In this document: positions 1 through 8,547 of the stretch, in pieces
Layout of the letters: each line of letters starts with the position of its first letter
Position numbering within the stretch: position 1 is the stretch's first letter
NCBI GenBank assembly: GCA_018645085.1
Contig: JABGPG010000238.1
Span: 11,699-56,455, forward strand
Direction: 5' to 3'
Origin: Deltaproteobacteria bacterium
GTDB taxonomy: Bacteria; SAR324; NAC60-12
DNA: 44,757 nt
Translations under genes and position numbers: made by a program
The notes under the pieces: model-generated
Databases searched by the model: none
Seen by the model: the letters and a program-made list of their open reading frames with translations, nothing else
What the model was told of the DNA's origin: nothing

Positions 1-623
1 ATCATTCTCAAGAAAGTTTCAGCAGCCATCTTTTTCATCTTGGCGAGAGAAGATTCGTGGGATTTTCCTGCACCTAAAAACATCGTCATGCCTTCTATAG
101 AACAAGAAATATATAAGGCAAGCTCACGTTTCGAGTCCTCTTTCAGCTCAGGGTTGACCCCGTCAATCAAGTTATAAATCACTTGTCTTTCCGCAGTATA
201 CATCTGATTCATCAATTGGGCAGCATAAGGGTCGTGGTTAGACAAGGCCCATAGTTCAGGAAAAAATTTTGTGGTTTCCTGAGTATTTAGATCTTGAACA
301 AGGTATTCAATCACTGAGGTGAAACGCTCCTCCGGAACAGCACTGGCATCTTCAATAATCTTGTCGAACTCTTTCAGGTAAGACTTCAAAATATTATCAA
401 GCATATCGCGAAAAAGTGCTTCTTTCGTTTGATAATAATAATTAAGATTCCCTACAGTAATTCCTGCCATTAACGCAACCCGCCTCATGGTCAGTTTGTT
501 GTAACCGTTCTCAACAAATACTTCTCTGGCCACCTCAAGGATGATCTCGATGCGCTCCTGCCCTTTGACAAAACGGGACTTTTTTGCCCGAGACAGAGGT
601 CTGTTTTTTTCGTCAGCAGTCAT
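1..623 (-). CDS. TetR/AcrR-family transcriptional regulator (3' end cut by window edge)
   Basis: Reading the minus strand from the ATG at 623 gives an open frame of about 207 codons that leaves the window without a stop. After a basic leader, residues ~22-70 form a TetR helix-turn-helix: an amphipathic first helix (ILEVAREVFVENGY), then LTMRRVALMAGITVGNLNYY followed by YQTKEALFRDM, which is the family's usual recognition-helix and linker pattern. The rest is a helical ligand-binding and dimer domain with no recognisable specificity. TetR proteins are normally about 190-220 residues, so only the last few residues should be missing. It is divergent from the amine-utilisation series that starts at 985, which suggests it is the local repressor. 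The target and inducer are inferred, not visible. Confidence 0.88.
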   Translation of the reverse strand, partial: MTADEKNRPLSRAKKSRFVKGQERIEIILEVAREVFVENGYNKLTMRRVALMAGITVGNLNYYYQTKEALFRDMLDNILKSYLKEFDKIIEDASAVPEERFTSVIEYLVQDLNTQETTKFFPELWALSNHDPYAAQLMNQMYTAERQVIYNLIDGVNPELKEDSKRELALYISCSIEGMTMFLGAGKSHESSLAKMKKMAAETFLRM

Positions 624-984
624 TCAAATAATGATTGTTTGTAAATTTGTCAGCTAAACAGAACAGTAAAAAAAATTGCTATTGACATAAATTTAAAACG
701 GCAGTTCTGAAGATGTTGTAGTGAAAATTCACCCTGTAAATGAACTATTGTGTACGAAGCTAAATTTCAAAGTTATTGAATCCGCAAAACTCAAACTCCT
801 TATAATTATCTGAGATCTACGTAAATTTACTAATAGACAGGACTTTGTAATATCTATTTAATTTTAGGACGCTTGTCCTAATATATTCTTATTTTCTAAA
901 AAACTTCAAGCATTAATAAAAAGATTGTTCCAGATAATTTAATATTTTATTAGTTTACTAAGCAAATTTTAGCAGAGCTGACCG
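624..984. promoter_or_regulatory. Divergent intergenic control region between tetR-like gene and gmaS-like gene
   Basis: This is 361 bases of very AT-rich DNA with no credible reading frame. It must hold the promoters for both the regulator on the left and the long catabolic series on the right. A TTGACA at 682-687 resembles a -35 box, but no good -10 box sits at the right distance. The clearest structured element is the perfect palindrome at 864-881, listed separately. No convincing Shine-Dalgarno sequence precedes the ATG at 985. Confidence 0.5.
864..881. promoter_or_regulatory. Perfect inverted repeat, candidate TetR operator
   Basis: TTAGGAC and GTCCTAA are perfect 7-base arms separated by GCTT. 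The element lies about 100 bases upstream of the first catabolic gene and about 240 bases from the divergent TetR-like start. Short palindromes in such a divergent gap are typical TetR-family operators. Binding is inferred from position and symmetry only. Confidence 0.5.
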
Positions 985-2313
985 ATGGAATTACCTGAAA
1001 TACAAGAAGTAATTAAGCAAGCAGACATTGATTCAATTCGGATCGATTTCCCTGACATACATGGAATTTGCCGAAGCAAGCTGATACCCGCCAGACGTTT
1101 GGAAGCTACACTTGAAGAAGGGTTGAATTTTGCGGAAGCGACCTACATTGTAGATTTTGCAAACGACATAGCTTTTGAAGGTGGATGTGGTGGTGATTCA
1201 GGTTGGTCAGATATGACAGCCCGTCCAGACCTTGAGACCTTCGCGATTTTACCTCATCAACCTCATACCGCCCGTATCATTGCCAATACTTTTTTAAAAG
1301 GGGTTCCGCATCCCGTAGACCCCAGAGGCACATTAAAGAAAATTTTGGATCGCTACGAAAAGCTGGGTTTGAAAGCCTTTGCTGCATCTGAGTTGGAATT
1401 TATGCTCTTCGATCCAGTCAGTGGAGAAAATTACAACAATTCACCTTCCTGTGTTTATCAGGTTAATTCTTCGGTGGATAAACTTGGTATATTGCGTACC
1501 ATCCAAAACGCGTGTCTGGATTTGGGTATTGAGATTATTTATCTTAATCATGAATTTTTCCCAGGACAGTTTGAGGTCAATTGGAAATACTGTGATGCCA
1601 TGAAAATGGCGGATCAGACTTTCACTTTCAAACATCTCTGCAAGGAAATCGCCACCCAAAACGACTTGCATCTCACTTTCATGGGGCGGCCAAAAAGTGG
1701 CGGCGGCGGAAATGGTTATCATATCCATCTATCTTTAAATAATCTGGATAATGGAAAAAATGCCTTTGACGAGCCGGACGGAAAAGACGGTATGTCTGAA
1801 CTCCAACGCCATTTTATCGGTGGTCAATTAGCTCATGCGAAAGGTATGGCTGCCCTGTTGGCACCGACAATCAATTCCTATAAGCGCTATGTTCCGGACT
1901 CATTTGCTCCATATTTTATAGCCTGGGGCGGAGATAACCGTACTGTATATTGCAGGGTCCCGGATGAACGTGGAACAGCTGCCAGAGTTGAAAACCGCTC
2001 CGCTTGTGCGTCCGCTAATCCTTACCTTGCTATTGCCGCTACTTTAGCTGCCGGATTGGATGGTATCGAAAATAAAATCGATCCGGGAGAACCGGCAAAT
2101 TGTGATATTTATCACGATGAATCCGGACAATATGAACCAATGCCGTTTTATCTCCGTGATGCGATTAATGCCTTAAAAAAAGATGAATTTCTGAATGAAA
2201 TCTTCAGTCCGGAATTGTTGTCAGCATTTATTGCACTCAAAGAACGAGAGGAAGATCGTTTTAGAACAGCGGTAACAGATTGGGAATTTAACGAATATTC
2301 CTATCATCTTTAA
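985..2313 (+). CDS. gmaS: Type III glutamine-synthetase-like gamma-glutamylamide synthetase (GmaS/GlnT-like)
   Basis: The protein has 442 residues, the usual length for GlnT/GmaS-type ligases. These enzymes use ATP to join glutamate to ammonia or to an amine such as methylamine, giving gamma-glutamylmethylamide. Visible synthetase signatures are SELEFMLFD (135-143) with the metal-binding acidic residues, HEFFPGQFE (189-197), GNGYHIHL (243-249) with the HxH pair, NSYKRYVP (297-304) and RVENR (334-338). It is first in the series and is followed directly by three genes for an N-methylglutamate-synthase-like complex, as in gmaS-mgsABC clusters of methylotrophs. That context is why an amine rather than ammonia is the favoured acceptor. 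Related ligases act on ethanolamine, isopropylamine, aniline or polyamines, so the exact amine is open. Confidence 0.8.
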   Translation: MELPEIQEVIKQADIDSIRIDFPDIHGICRSKLIPARRLEATLEEGLNFAEATYIVDFANDIAFEGGCGGDSGWSDMTARPDLETFAILPHQPHTARIIANTFLKGVPHPVDPRGTLKKILDRYEKLGLKAFAASELEFMLFDPVSGENYNNSPSCVYQVNSSVDKLGILRTIQNACLDLGIEIIYLNHEFFPGQFEVNWKYCDAMKMADQTFTFKHLCKEIATQNDLHLTFMGRPKSGGGGNGYHIHLSLNNLDNGKNAFDEPDGKDGMSELQRHFIGGQLAHAKGMAALLAPTINSYKRYVPDSFAPYFIAWGGDNRTVYCRVPDERGTAARVENRSACASANPYLAIAATLAAGLDGIENKIDPGEPANCDIYHDESGQYEPMPFYLRDAINALKKDEFLNEIFSPELLSAFIALKEREEDRFRTAVTDWEFNEYSYHL

Positions 2314-2443
2314 TTGAAAAAACAGGCTATATAAAAAAATAAACAAGTACAGGAGATAGAGATTTGTTGAAGGCGCTTGAAAGTAGAGCACTGATAAAAT
2401 CCAGCTATCCTCTAACCTAGTTAAAATAATAAAAGGTTTGCTT

Positions 2444-3361
2444 ATGTGTGGACTCACAGGAATCATTGCTAATAATCCGGAAGGACTAGGTGTTGGCTTA
2501 ACAAAAATGCTCAAGGAGATTGAGCATCGTGGACGGGATGCCACCGGATTTGCAGTGTATGAAATCCGGGATGATATTCAAATTCGTGTTTCTATCCGGA
2601 ACATCGACAGCAAACCGGAGTTGTTGAAAATTCTTGAAAAATACGATCAACCCTCTGCAACCAACGTAACTTCCAGTGGCCGCAGCTACAAAGGTGTGGG
2701 GATTTTCGATTTTTATGAAACTTCGCTAAACATGCCACCTTCAGAAATCGAAGCCCTGCATCACGAAATAGACAGCCATCCTGATTTGTGCGTTCATTCG
2801 CTTGGTAAAAAAATTAAAGTTTATAAAGATCAAGGTACGGCGCGCGATTTGGAGAACCATCATCAATTTAATATCGGCCCGGCTACACACGGCATCGGTC
2901 ATGTACGCTTGGCAACGGAAAGCCTAGAGGATATTAATTTTGCCCACCCTTTCATATCTGAAATGTATCCGGGATTAAGTCTGGTACATAATGGACAATT
3001 CACTAATTATTTCAATTTGCGCCGTAGTTTGGAAACAAAAGGTGTACGCTTCAAAACTAATAATGATTCTGAAATAGCAGTCCAGTATCTGGCTTTTCTA
3101 ATGAAACAAAATGGAGGTGATCTCGAAGGGGCAATACATCAGGCGATGGAAAAGTTCGATGGTGTGTTTACCATAATTGTCAGTACGGAAGATCAAATCG
3201 GCATTTTTCGCGATGAGTTGGGAATGAAGCCTGTTTTGTTTTTTGAAACAGAGGACGGTTCGGTCTTGTTTGGTTCAGAAGAAATATCACTGGCCAAAAT
3301 AGCAACAGATGTGAATGCGACTGAAATGGAACCAGGAGGAGTGAAAGTATGGAACATTTAG
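2444..3361 (+). CDS. mgsA: Class II glutamine amidotransferase-like subunit of N-methylglutamate synthase (MgsA/GlxB-like)
   Basis: Starting at the ATG at 2444 gives MCGLTGI, placing the catalytic cysteine of an Ntn amidotransferase at position 2 as this family requires. A TTG two codons upstream is rejected for that reason, and AAAAGG at 2431-2436 can serve as ribosome binding site. The protein is about 305 residues. GHVRLATES and PFISEMYPGLSLVHNGQFTN followed by NNDSEIAVQYL are the usual amidotransferase core motifs. In known clusters this subunit releases the amino or alkylamino group from glutamine or gamma-glutamylmethylamide and passes it to the FMN subunit. The 3' end overlaps the next gene by 13 bases, which indicates translational coupling. 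Confidence 0.8.
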   Translation: MCGLTGIIANNPEGLGVGLTKMLKEIEHRGRDATGFAVYEIRDDIQIRVSIRNIDSKPELLKILEKYDQPSATNVTSSGRSYKGVGIFDFYETSLNMPPSEIEALHHEIDSHPDLCVHSLGKKIKVYKDQGTARDLENHHQFNIGPATHGIGHVRLATESLEDINFAHPFISEMYPGLSLVHNGQFTNYFNLRRSLETKGVRFKTNNDSEIAVQYLAFLMKQNGGDLEGAIHQAMEKFDGVFTIIVSTEDQIGIFRDELGMKPVLFFETEDGSVLFGSEEISLAKIATDVNATEMEPGGVKVWNI

Positions 3362-4053
3362 ACATCACAGGTAAAAGTATTGGTGAGACAAATCGGGCAT
3401 TAAGAAATCTCATTGCCGATCATGATCAAGTGATCATTGACAATCCACATTCCTCACACAATTTGGGAACAGCTCTCAAAGGCAATGGCAAGGTAACCAT
3501 CAACGGCAGCACTGGCTATTTCACCGGCGGTTTTTTGGCCGGGCCTACTCTTGATATCCTGGGGAACACTGGATGGTACACCGGTGATAATATGAGTGCC
3601 GGTGAAATTATTATTAGCAAAAACACCGGAAGCAACTGTGGTCCTTCGATGATGGGAGGCACTATTCTGGTACGCGGTAATAGCGGAAGCCGTGTAGGTT
3701 TTGCGATGAAAGGTGGAAATCTGATTGTCTGCGGAGATGTTGGACGCTGGGCCGGTTACATGACTTTGGGCGGACGCATCATTGTGTTAGGTGAAATGGG
3801 GCCGGTAATCGGTGAATCAATGTACCGTGGCATTATTCATACCGCTGATCCTGCTGTGGAAAAGAAGTTGGGAAATAATGTCAGCGTTATTCCCATTTCG
3901 GATGCTGAAAAAAAAGAAGTCTCTGCCCTGTTTGAAAAATACCAAATTGATCATCCAGTTAACTCTTTGAAAAGCGTGATTCCGTTAAAAACAGGACGGA
4001 CAAAATATACGATATTTAATCCAACTCACAAAGTGAGGTCTAAAAATGACTGA
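3349..4053 (+). CDS. mgsB: GXGXG-domain subunit of N-methylglutamate synthase (MgsB/GlxC-like)
   Basis: The 234-residue protein consists mostly of the repeated glycine-rich beta-helix that ends large glutamate synthases. Examples of the repeat are GNTGWYTGDNMSAG, GSNCGPSMMGG, GSRVGFAMKGGNLIV and GRWAGYMTLGGRIIV. As a separate polypeptide this domain occurs in archaeal-type glutamate synthases and in MgsB/GlxC. The start at 3349 overlaps the amidotransferase gene and the 3' end overlaps the FMN subunit by 8 bases, so the three are almost certainly translated together as one complex. The domain has no catalytic residues and is structural. The name is transferred from the gene order with the GmaS-like ligase. 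Confidence 0.8.
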   Translation: MEHLDITGKSIGETNRALRNLIADHDQVIIDNPHSSHNLGTALKGNGKVTINGSTGYFTGGFLAGPTLDILGNTGWYTGDNMSAGEIIISKNTGSNCGPSMMGGTILVRGNSGSRVGFAMKGGNLIVCGDVGRWAGYMTLGGRIIVLGEMGPVIGESMYRGIIHTADPAVEKKLGNNVSVIPISDAEKKEVSALFEKYQIDHPVNSLKSVIPLKTGRTKYTIFNPTHKVRSKND

Positions 4054-5359
4054 AGAAGCAACAAAAACAAGAAACCGTAAAAAAGATAAAATTCCAAAGG
4101 TGCCAAATCCCGATGGAATATGGACAAAAGAGGTTCGCGCTGAAATAAATCATAAAGCAGTAACCGGTCAGCATCGTATACGTGGAATGGGTGTAAACAT
4201 GCGATACCCCAACTTTGATGATTTGCTGGTTTTGCCGGCGCAGCTTTCACGTTTGTCTGTCGACACTTACCGCGAACCATGTGTCACCAAAACAGTTTTG
4301 GGAACACGCTTCGCGAAAAAACCGCTGGAAATTGAAACTCCGATTATGATTTCCGGAATGTCATACGGTGCGTTAGGTAAAGAAGCAAAAACCGCATTGG
4401 CCAAAGCAACCCAAATTGTCGGGACTTCGATCAATAACGGAGAAGGCGGATTACTTCCGGAAGAAAGAGACAACTCCTATAAACAGGTTGTACAGATCCT
4501 TCCCAGCCGTTTCGGCTTTTCGCTGGAAACGATTGAAGCTGCGGATGCGCTGGAAATTATTTGCGGAATTGGGGCGAAACCCGGACTTACAGGACATCTC
4601 TTAGGAAGTAAAATTACAGAGGAAATTGCGGAAATGCGACAAATTCCTGCAGGACTGGATCTTTACAGCCATCCTCGTCACGGTGATATATTTGGTCCGG
4701 ATGACATGGTTTTGAAAATTCAGGAACTGAGAGATATTACCAATTATGAAATTCCGATTTTCCTGAAAATTGCGGCAGGCCGTGTTACTGAAGATGTTAA
4801 AATTGCCGTTAAAACCGGTGCGGACGGAGTCGTGATTGATGGCTGTCAGGGCGGTACAGGAGCGGCGCCGGTAGTGGCTTTGAAACATTTGGGCATCCCT
4901 ACCTTACCAGCATTGGTGCAAGCCACAAAGGCTCTTGAGGATATGGGGGTCAAAGATGAATTCAGTCTCATCGTTTCAGGCGGGATCAAGGACGGAGCGG
5001 ATGTTGCCAAAGCAATGGCACTTGGTGCGGATGCAGTTGCTATCGGAACCGGAGCGAATATTGCCTTGGGATGCACGACCTGTCACCAGTGCCACGAAGG
5101 AATTTGCGGTTCCGGAATCTGTACGCAAGAACCGCAGTATCGTGAATTGCTTAAATGTGACGCAGCTGAAAGAGTGGCAAATTATATAACTGCCATGACA
5201 AACGAAGCTGTGATCCTCGCCAAAGCAGCGGGTAAAACTAGGCTGTCAAATCTGGAGCGGGAAGACATTCGTTCAATTACTTTGGAAGCTTGTGCAATGA
5301 CCGGAATTCCATTGGTCGGAACAAATTATACTTTTACGGAAAGGTTTGGGTTTTGTTGA
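4046..5359 (+). CDS. mgsC: FMN-binding glutamate-synthase-like subunit of N-methylglutamate synthase (MgsC/GlxD-like)
   Basis: The 437-residue protein is a glutamate-synthase central-domain TIM barrel. Recognisable parts are MISGMSYGALGKEAKTAL, NNGEGG, the FMN/glutamate site DGCQGGTGAAP, the phosphate-binding SGGIKDGADVAKAMALGADA, and then a cysteine-rich segment (CTTCHQC, GICGSGIC) where the 3Fe-4S cluster sits in glutamate synthases. In the N-methylglutamate pathway this subunit combines the transferred alkylamine with 2-oxoglutarate to give an N-alkyl-glutamate. Ordinary ammonia-dependent glutamate synthase is the alternative. The adjacent GmaS-like ligase and downstream amine dehydrogenase favour the alkylamine version. 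Confidence 0.82.
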   Translation: MTEEATKTRNRKKDKIPKVPNPDGIWTKEVRAEINHKAVTGQHRIRGMGVNMRYPNFDDLLVLPAQLSRLSVDTYREPCVTKTVLGTRFAKKPLEIETPIMISGMSYGALGKEAKTALAKATQIVGTSINNGEGGLLPEERDNSYKQVVQILPSRFGFSLETIEAADALEIICGIGAKPGLTGHLLGSKITEEIAEMRQIPAGLDLYSHPRHGDIFGPDDMVLKIQELRDITNYEIPIFLKIAAGRVTEDVKIAVKTGADGVVIDGCQGGTGAAPVVALKHLGIPTLPALVQATKALEDMGVKDEFSLIVSGGIKDGADVAKAMALGADAVAIGTGANIALGCTTCHQCHEGICGSGICTQEPQYRELLKCDAAERVANYITAMTNEAVILAKAAGKTRLSNLEREDIRSITLEACAMTGIPLVGTNYTFTERFGFC

Positions 5360-5446
5360 CATTATAAATCAGAGCTAATCTGCTTGAAACAGTTGTTCAG
5401 GATTGACAAATGTTACTTTTGGGTTCCGTTTTTTGAATTACAAAAG

Positions 5447-5668
5447 ATGTTGATGTTATCAAGTGACTCTATGCAGAAAAACGAAATATTTGTTGATTTA
5501 ATAATTCCGGTGAAATGGAAGCAGGCAACGCTGGGGAGTGACCTGCCAAGGGATAACCGGAAGTTTTTTTCATACCTTGAAAACCTAAAGAAGGAGGCTA
5601 CAGGGAAAAAAGGATTCCGATTTCGTAATCAATTTATGCTGTATTACGACTTGATGAATCCGGCTTAA
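5447..5668 (+). CDS. Small hypothetical protein, about 73 residues
   Basis: This is a short frame between the synthase genes and the transporter, in the same direction. The ATG at 5447 (MLMLSSDSMQKNEIFVDLII) is one possible start; an in-frame ATG at 5471 and a TTG at 5384 are alternatives, none with a strong Shine-Dalgarno sequence. The product is basic and aromatic in its C-terminal half (KKGFRFRNQFMLYYDLMNPA) and has no signal peptide. I do not recognise the family. It fills a 390-base gap that otherwise holds nothing, and its codon use is not obviously coding. Confidence 0.3.
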   Translation: MLMLSSDSMQKNEIFVDLIIPVKWKQATLGSDLPRDNRKFFSYLENLKKEATGKKGFRFRNQFMLYYDLMNPA

Positions 5669-5747
5669 CTTGTAATCCGGCATGTGTCATTCCTCTTCAT
5701 GGTGAATTGGAAAGCGCCTGCCATAGTAATAAACAAATAGAGGTAAA

Positions 5748-6935
5748 ATGAAACACTTTGTAATTACGACAATGTTCGGAACATTGGTAGTACTTCTTTC
5801 ACTGGGAACGGTTTCAGCCGGATCGTTCAATATTGATGCTGTACTTGCAACAAATCTTTCGTCCTGTAAAGCAGCTCCGAGTGGGACACCTTTGAAAATC
5901 GGTTATGCCGCCGATTTTTCGGATCTGGGAGGATTTGCTGATAAACCAGCCAGTCAAGCCGCATTATATTTTGTGGAACTGGTTAACTGTGCAGGCGGAG
6001 TTGACGGATCTCCAATCAAGTTAATTATAAAAAATATCGAAGGCAATCCGGAAGTAACTCAACGTGTCGGACATGAATTGATGGCTGCAGGAGTATCAGC
6101 CATGCTCGGACCTCCATTTCCGGATTTCGGTGAGCCTCTGTTACAAGTAACTGCAGGAAAAGTTGCGACTCTGTTTGTTGCTTCAACAGAACCCATGCTG
6201 GCTAATTCAAAAGCACTTTCGTACCTGGTCGCTTTTGATGACACAGCGCAAGCGACCGCCGCCGCCAAATTCGCACTTCAACAAGGATGGAGAACGGCGG
6301 TAACATTTTCCGCACCTGGTCCTTATTTTGGTTACAATCCGAAAATTTTCAGCAAAGTTTTCAAAGCCGGTGGAGGTAGCATAACCGCCGATTACAACTT
6401 TGTGCCGATTGATGACATGGATTTTTCCACGCAAGCCAATAAAATGGCTTCGGCGGGAAAAGCTCCGGATGTGGTTTATTCAGCCATGCTTTCCTTTCAA
6501 AGTGCTGTTTTGCGGGGGCAGTTAGATGCTGCTGGTGTAAAGACTAATTATCTGGTAACCGATGCTTTTGAAGCAACAGGAGGTTATTTCACAAAAGGCG
6601 TAGAAGGTTTTTATCACACTACACATTCCTATCCGGCGGAGGGTAGCCGCGTCAAAATATTAGCTGACGGTTATCAGGCAGCAAAAGGCGCTCCTTTGGA
6701 AAATGCCTCTTTCGGTGGATTGGCTGTTGATGCATTGGCAGTCATTATCAGTGCTTTCCAAAGTTCTGGTTCAATGGATCCAAAAATACTTGGTGCTGCA
6801 ATTGCTAATGCCGACGGAGTAGAAGGTGCTACAAGTAACCTTTCTTATTCGGGTGCCAATGGAGCTCCTTCTAAACCGGTCTTTGTTCACCGTGTTGTAG
6901 ATGGAGCACCAACGTTAGCGGCCACAATTCAGTAA
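5748..6935 (+). CDS. Periplasmic substrate-binding protein of a branched-chain amino acid/amide-type ABC importer
   Basis: The 395-residue protein begins with a signal peptide: a hydrophobic run (TTMFGTLVVLLSLGTVSA) ending near residue 25. The mature part is a type I periplasmic-binding fold of the LivK/amide group, opening with LKIGYAADFSDLGGFADKPA and continuing with AAGVSAMLGPPFPDFGEPL and AYVVA-like strands. It would capture the substrate in the periplasm and deliver it to the permeases encoded downstream. AGAGGTAAA just before the ATG acts as ribosome binding site. The stop codon overlaps the start of the ATPase gene by one base. The ligand cannot be read from the sequence; the setting suggests an amine, amide or amino-acid derivative consumed by this gene set. 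Confidence 0.88.
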   Translation: MKHFVITTMFGTLVVLLSLGTVSAGSFNIDAVLATNLSSCKAAPSGTPLKIGYAADFSDLGGFADKPASQAALYFVELVNCAGGVDGSPIKLIIKNIEGNPEVTQRVGHELMAAGVSAMLGPPFPDFGEPLLQVTAGKVATLFVASTEPMLANSKALSYLVAFDDTAQATAAAKFALQQGWRTAVTFSAPGPYFGYNPKIFSKVFKAGGGSITADYNFVPIDDMDFSTQANKMASAGKAPDVVYSAMLSFQSAVLRGQLDAAGVKTNYLVTDAFEATGGYFTKGVEGFYHTTHSYPAEGSRVKILADGYQAAKGAPLENASFGGLAVDALAVIISAFQSSGSMDPKILGAAIANADGVEGATSNLSYSGANGAPSKPVFVHRVVDGAPTLAATIQ

Positions 6936-7663
6936 TGGATAGTGGTTTGCTTAACGTTGAAAACCTGAATACCCGCTATGGTTCTATACGAGCTATTCGC
7001 AGAGTCGGATTAACTGTTAAGGCTGGTGAGATTGTCTGTCTCATCGGCCCTAATGGTGCAGGAAAAACGACTTTGCTGGGGACTGTAGCAGGGCTATTGA
7101 ATCCGGTTCAGGGACAGGTAGTTTTCAATAATGTAGATATAACAGGCTGGTCTCCGGATCGAGTACTCCGTGCAGGTCTTTCCCTAGTACCGGAACATCG
7201 CAGAATTTTCGGCAACTTTACTGTTCGTGAGAATCTGCTAGTTGGCGGTGTGACTCTATCTCAGGATCAACGGGAAAATTTGCTGGAGGAAATGCTGGAC
7301 CTTTTTCCTGTACTGAAAGATAAACTTTCGGTTTCCGCCGGATTTCTCTCTGGTGGTGAAGCTCAACAACTTGCCATAGGCCGTGCCTTGATGAGCAACC
7401 CTAAAATGCTGCTCATGGATGAGCCGTCATTGGGTTTGGCACCTGTACTTGTGGATGTGGTGTTTGAACTGATCTCCAAATTGCGTGATAGTGGTCGGAC
7501 CCTGCTGGTTGTGGAACAAAACGCACAACGTATACTTAACGTTGCCGACAGGGCTTATGTGATGCGTTCGGGGCAGGTTGTCGCAGAAGGTTCGGCTTCA
7601 GAATTGTCAGGAAGCGAGGACCTTTTTAAGACTTACCTTGGTGGTTCGGGAGTTGCGGCGTGA
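6935..7663 (+). CDS. livF: ABC transporter ATP-binding protein, LivF type
   Basis: The 242-residue protein is a single ABC ATPase domain. It has Walker A GPNGAGKTT, the LivF-typical LVPEHRRIFGNFTVRENL, the signature FLSGGEAQQLAIGRAL and Walker B MLLMDEPSLGLAP, followed by the switch region LLVVEQNA. EQNA in place of the usual DH-type switch is typical of LivF. It powers uptake together with the permeases that follow. Its start overlaps the stop of the binding-protein gene, and its own stop overlaps the next start, showing tight coupling. Having the ATPase and binding protein ahead of the permeases differs from the classical liv order. Confidence 0.9.
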   Translation: MDSGLLNVENLNTRYGSIRAIRRVGLTVKAGEIVCLIGPNGAGKTTLLGTVAGLLNPVQGQVVFNNVDITGWSPDRVLRAGLSLVPEHRRIFGNFTVRENLLVGGVTLSQDQRENLLEEMLDLFPVLKDKLSVSAGFLSGGEAQQLAIGRALMSNPKMLLMDEPSLGLAPVLVDVVFELISKLRDSGRTLLVVEQNAQRILNVADRAYVMRSGQVVAEGSASELSGSEDLFKTYLGGSGVAA

Positions 7664-8547
7664 TGGAACTGATTCAACAAATTGTCGATGGTTTGGGGCG
7701 AGGTAGTATTTACGCTTTGCTTGCTCTAGGGATTGCTGTGATTTTCGGAGTGATGCACATGGTCAATTTTGCACACGGCGAACTTATCACGGTCAGTGCA
7801 TACACTAGTTACTGGCTGCTTACAAGCGGCTTTGATTGGTGGTATGTGGCATTGGCGATAATAGTTGTTGCGGCTATTAGCTCTGTTGTTATTGAATTTG
7901 TGGCGTTTCGCTGGGTACGCGGCGCGCCTGACTTTACCATGTTGATGACCTCTTTTGGAGTCCATTTTCTAGTGCAGGCACTTTTCGTAATGTACGTGTC
8001 GGCTAATTTTCGACAATTTCCGCGCCCTGACTGGATATTTAACACTTGGAAAATTGGTGCAATCAACCTTGAAATTTACGACTTAGCGGTAATTGCTACC
8101 ACATTAATCACACTTCTCGGTACTTATTGTCTTTTACAACATACGATGTTTGGTATAAGCCTGCGCGCTGCAGCCGAAGATTTTGATGCTGCCCATCTTA
8201 TGGGTATTCGCAGTAACCGCGTTATCCGGGGAGCATTTTTTCTTTCCGGTCTTTTAGCTGGAGTTGCCGCAGTATTTTGGTTGATGCGTAGCGGTCAAGC
8301 CGGACCTGTTGCAGGTCTCAATCCAATGTTAAAAGGTGTTTTGGCTGCTTTAATTGGTGGTCTGGGAAGCCTGAGTGGAGCCGTGCTTGGAGGATTTGCG
8401 TTGGGCTTGGTTGAAGTTCTACTTATCGCACGCCTGCCGACCGAAGTTGTTGGCTTGACAGATGGAATTGTTTTTGTGCTGATTGCTCTACTTTTTGTTT
8501 TTCGACCTCAGGGTTTAATAACTGTGCATCACGTGGAGCGTGTCTGA
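7663..8547 (+). CDS. livH: ABC transporter permease, LivH type
   Basis: The protein has about 294 residues and is strongly hydrophobic, with roughly eight membrane segments. It opens with the LivH pattern LGRGSIYALLALGIAVIFGVMHMVNFAHGE, with FGVxxxxNFAHG being the family hallmark. The coupling-helix region GISLRAAAEDFDAAHLMGI and the late KGVLAALIGGLGSLSGA segment are also typical. I chose the ATG at 7663, which shares one base with the previous stop, over the GTG at 7660; either is possible. Its stop overlaps the ATG of the fused LivM-LivG gene. It forms one half of the inner-membrane pore. Confidence 0.9.
   Translation: MELIQQIVDGLGRGSIYALLALGIAVIFGVMHMVNFAHGELITVSAYTSYWLLTSGFDWWYVALAIIVVAAISSVVIEFVAFRWVRGAPDFTMLMTSFGVHFLVQALFVMYVSANFRQFPRPDWIFNTWKIGAINLEIYDLAVIATTLITLLGTYCLLQHTMFGISLRAAAEDFDAAHLMGIRSNRVIRGAFFLSGLLAGVAAVFWLMRSGQAGPVAGLNPMLKGVLAALIGGLGSLSGAVLGGFALGLVEVLLIARLPTEVVGLTDGIVFVLIALLFVFRPQGLITVHHVERV

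Noticed and set aside
682-687. TTGACA as -35 box of a full promoter for the catabolic series
   Set aside because: No acceptable -10 box lies 16-18 bases downstream, and it is nearly 300 bases from the first start codon.
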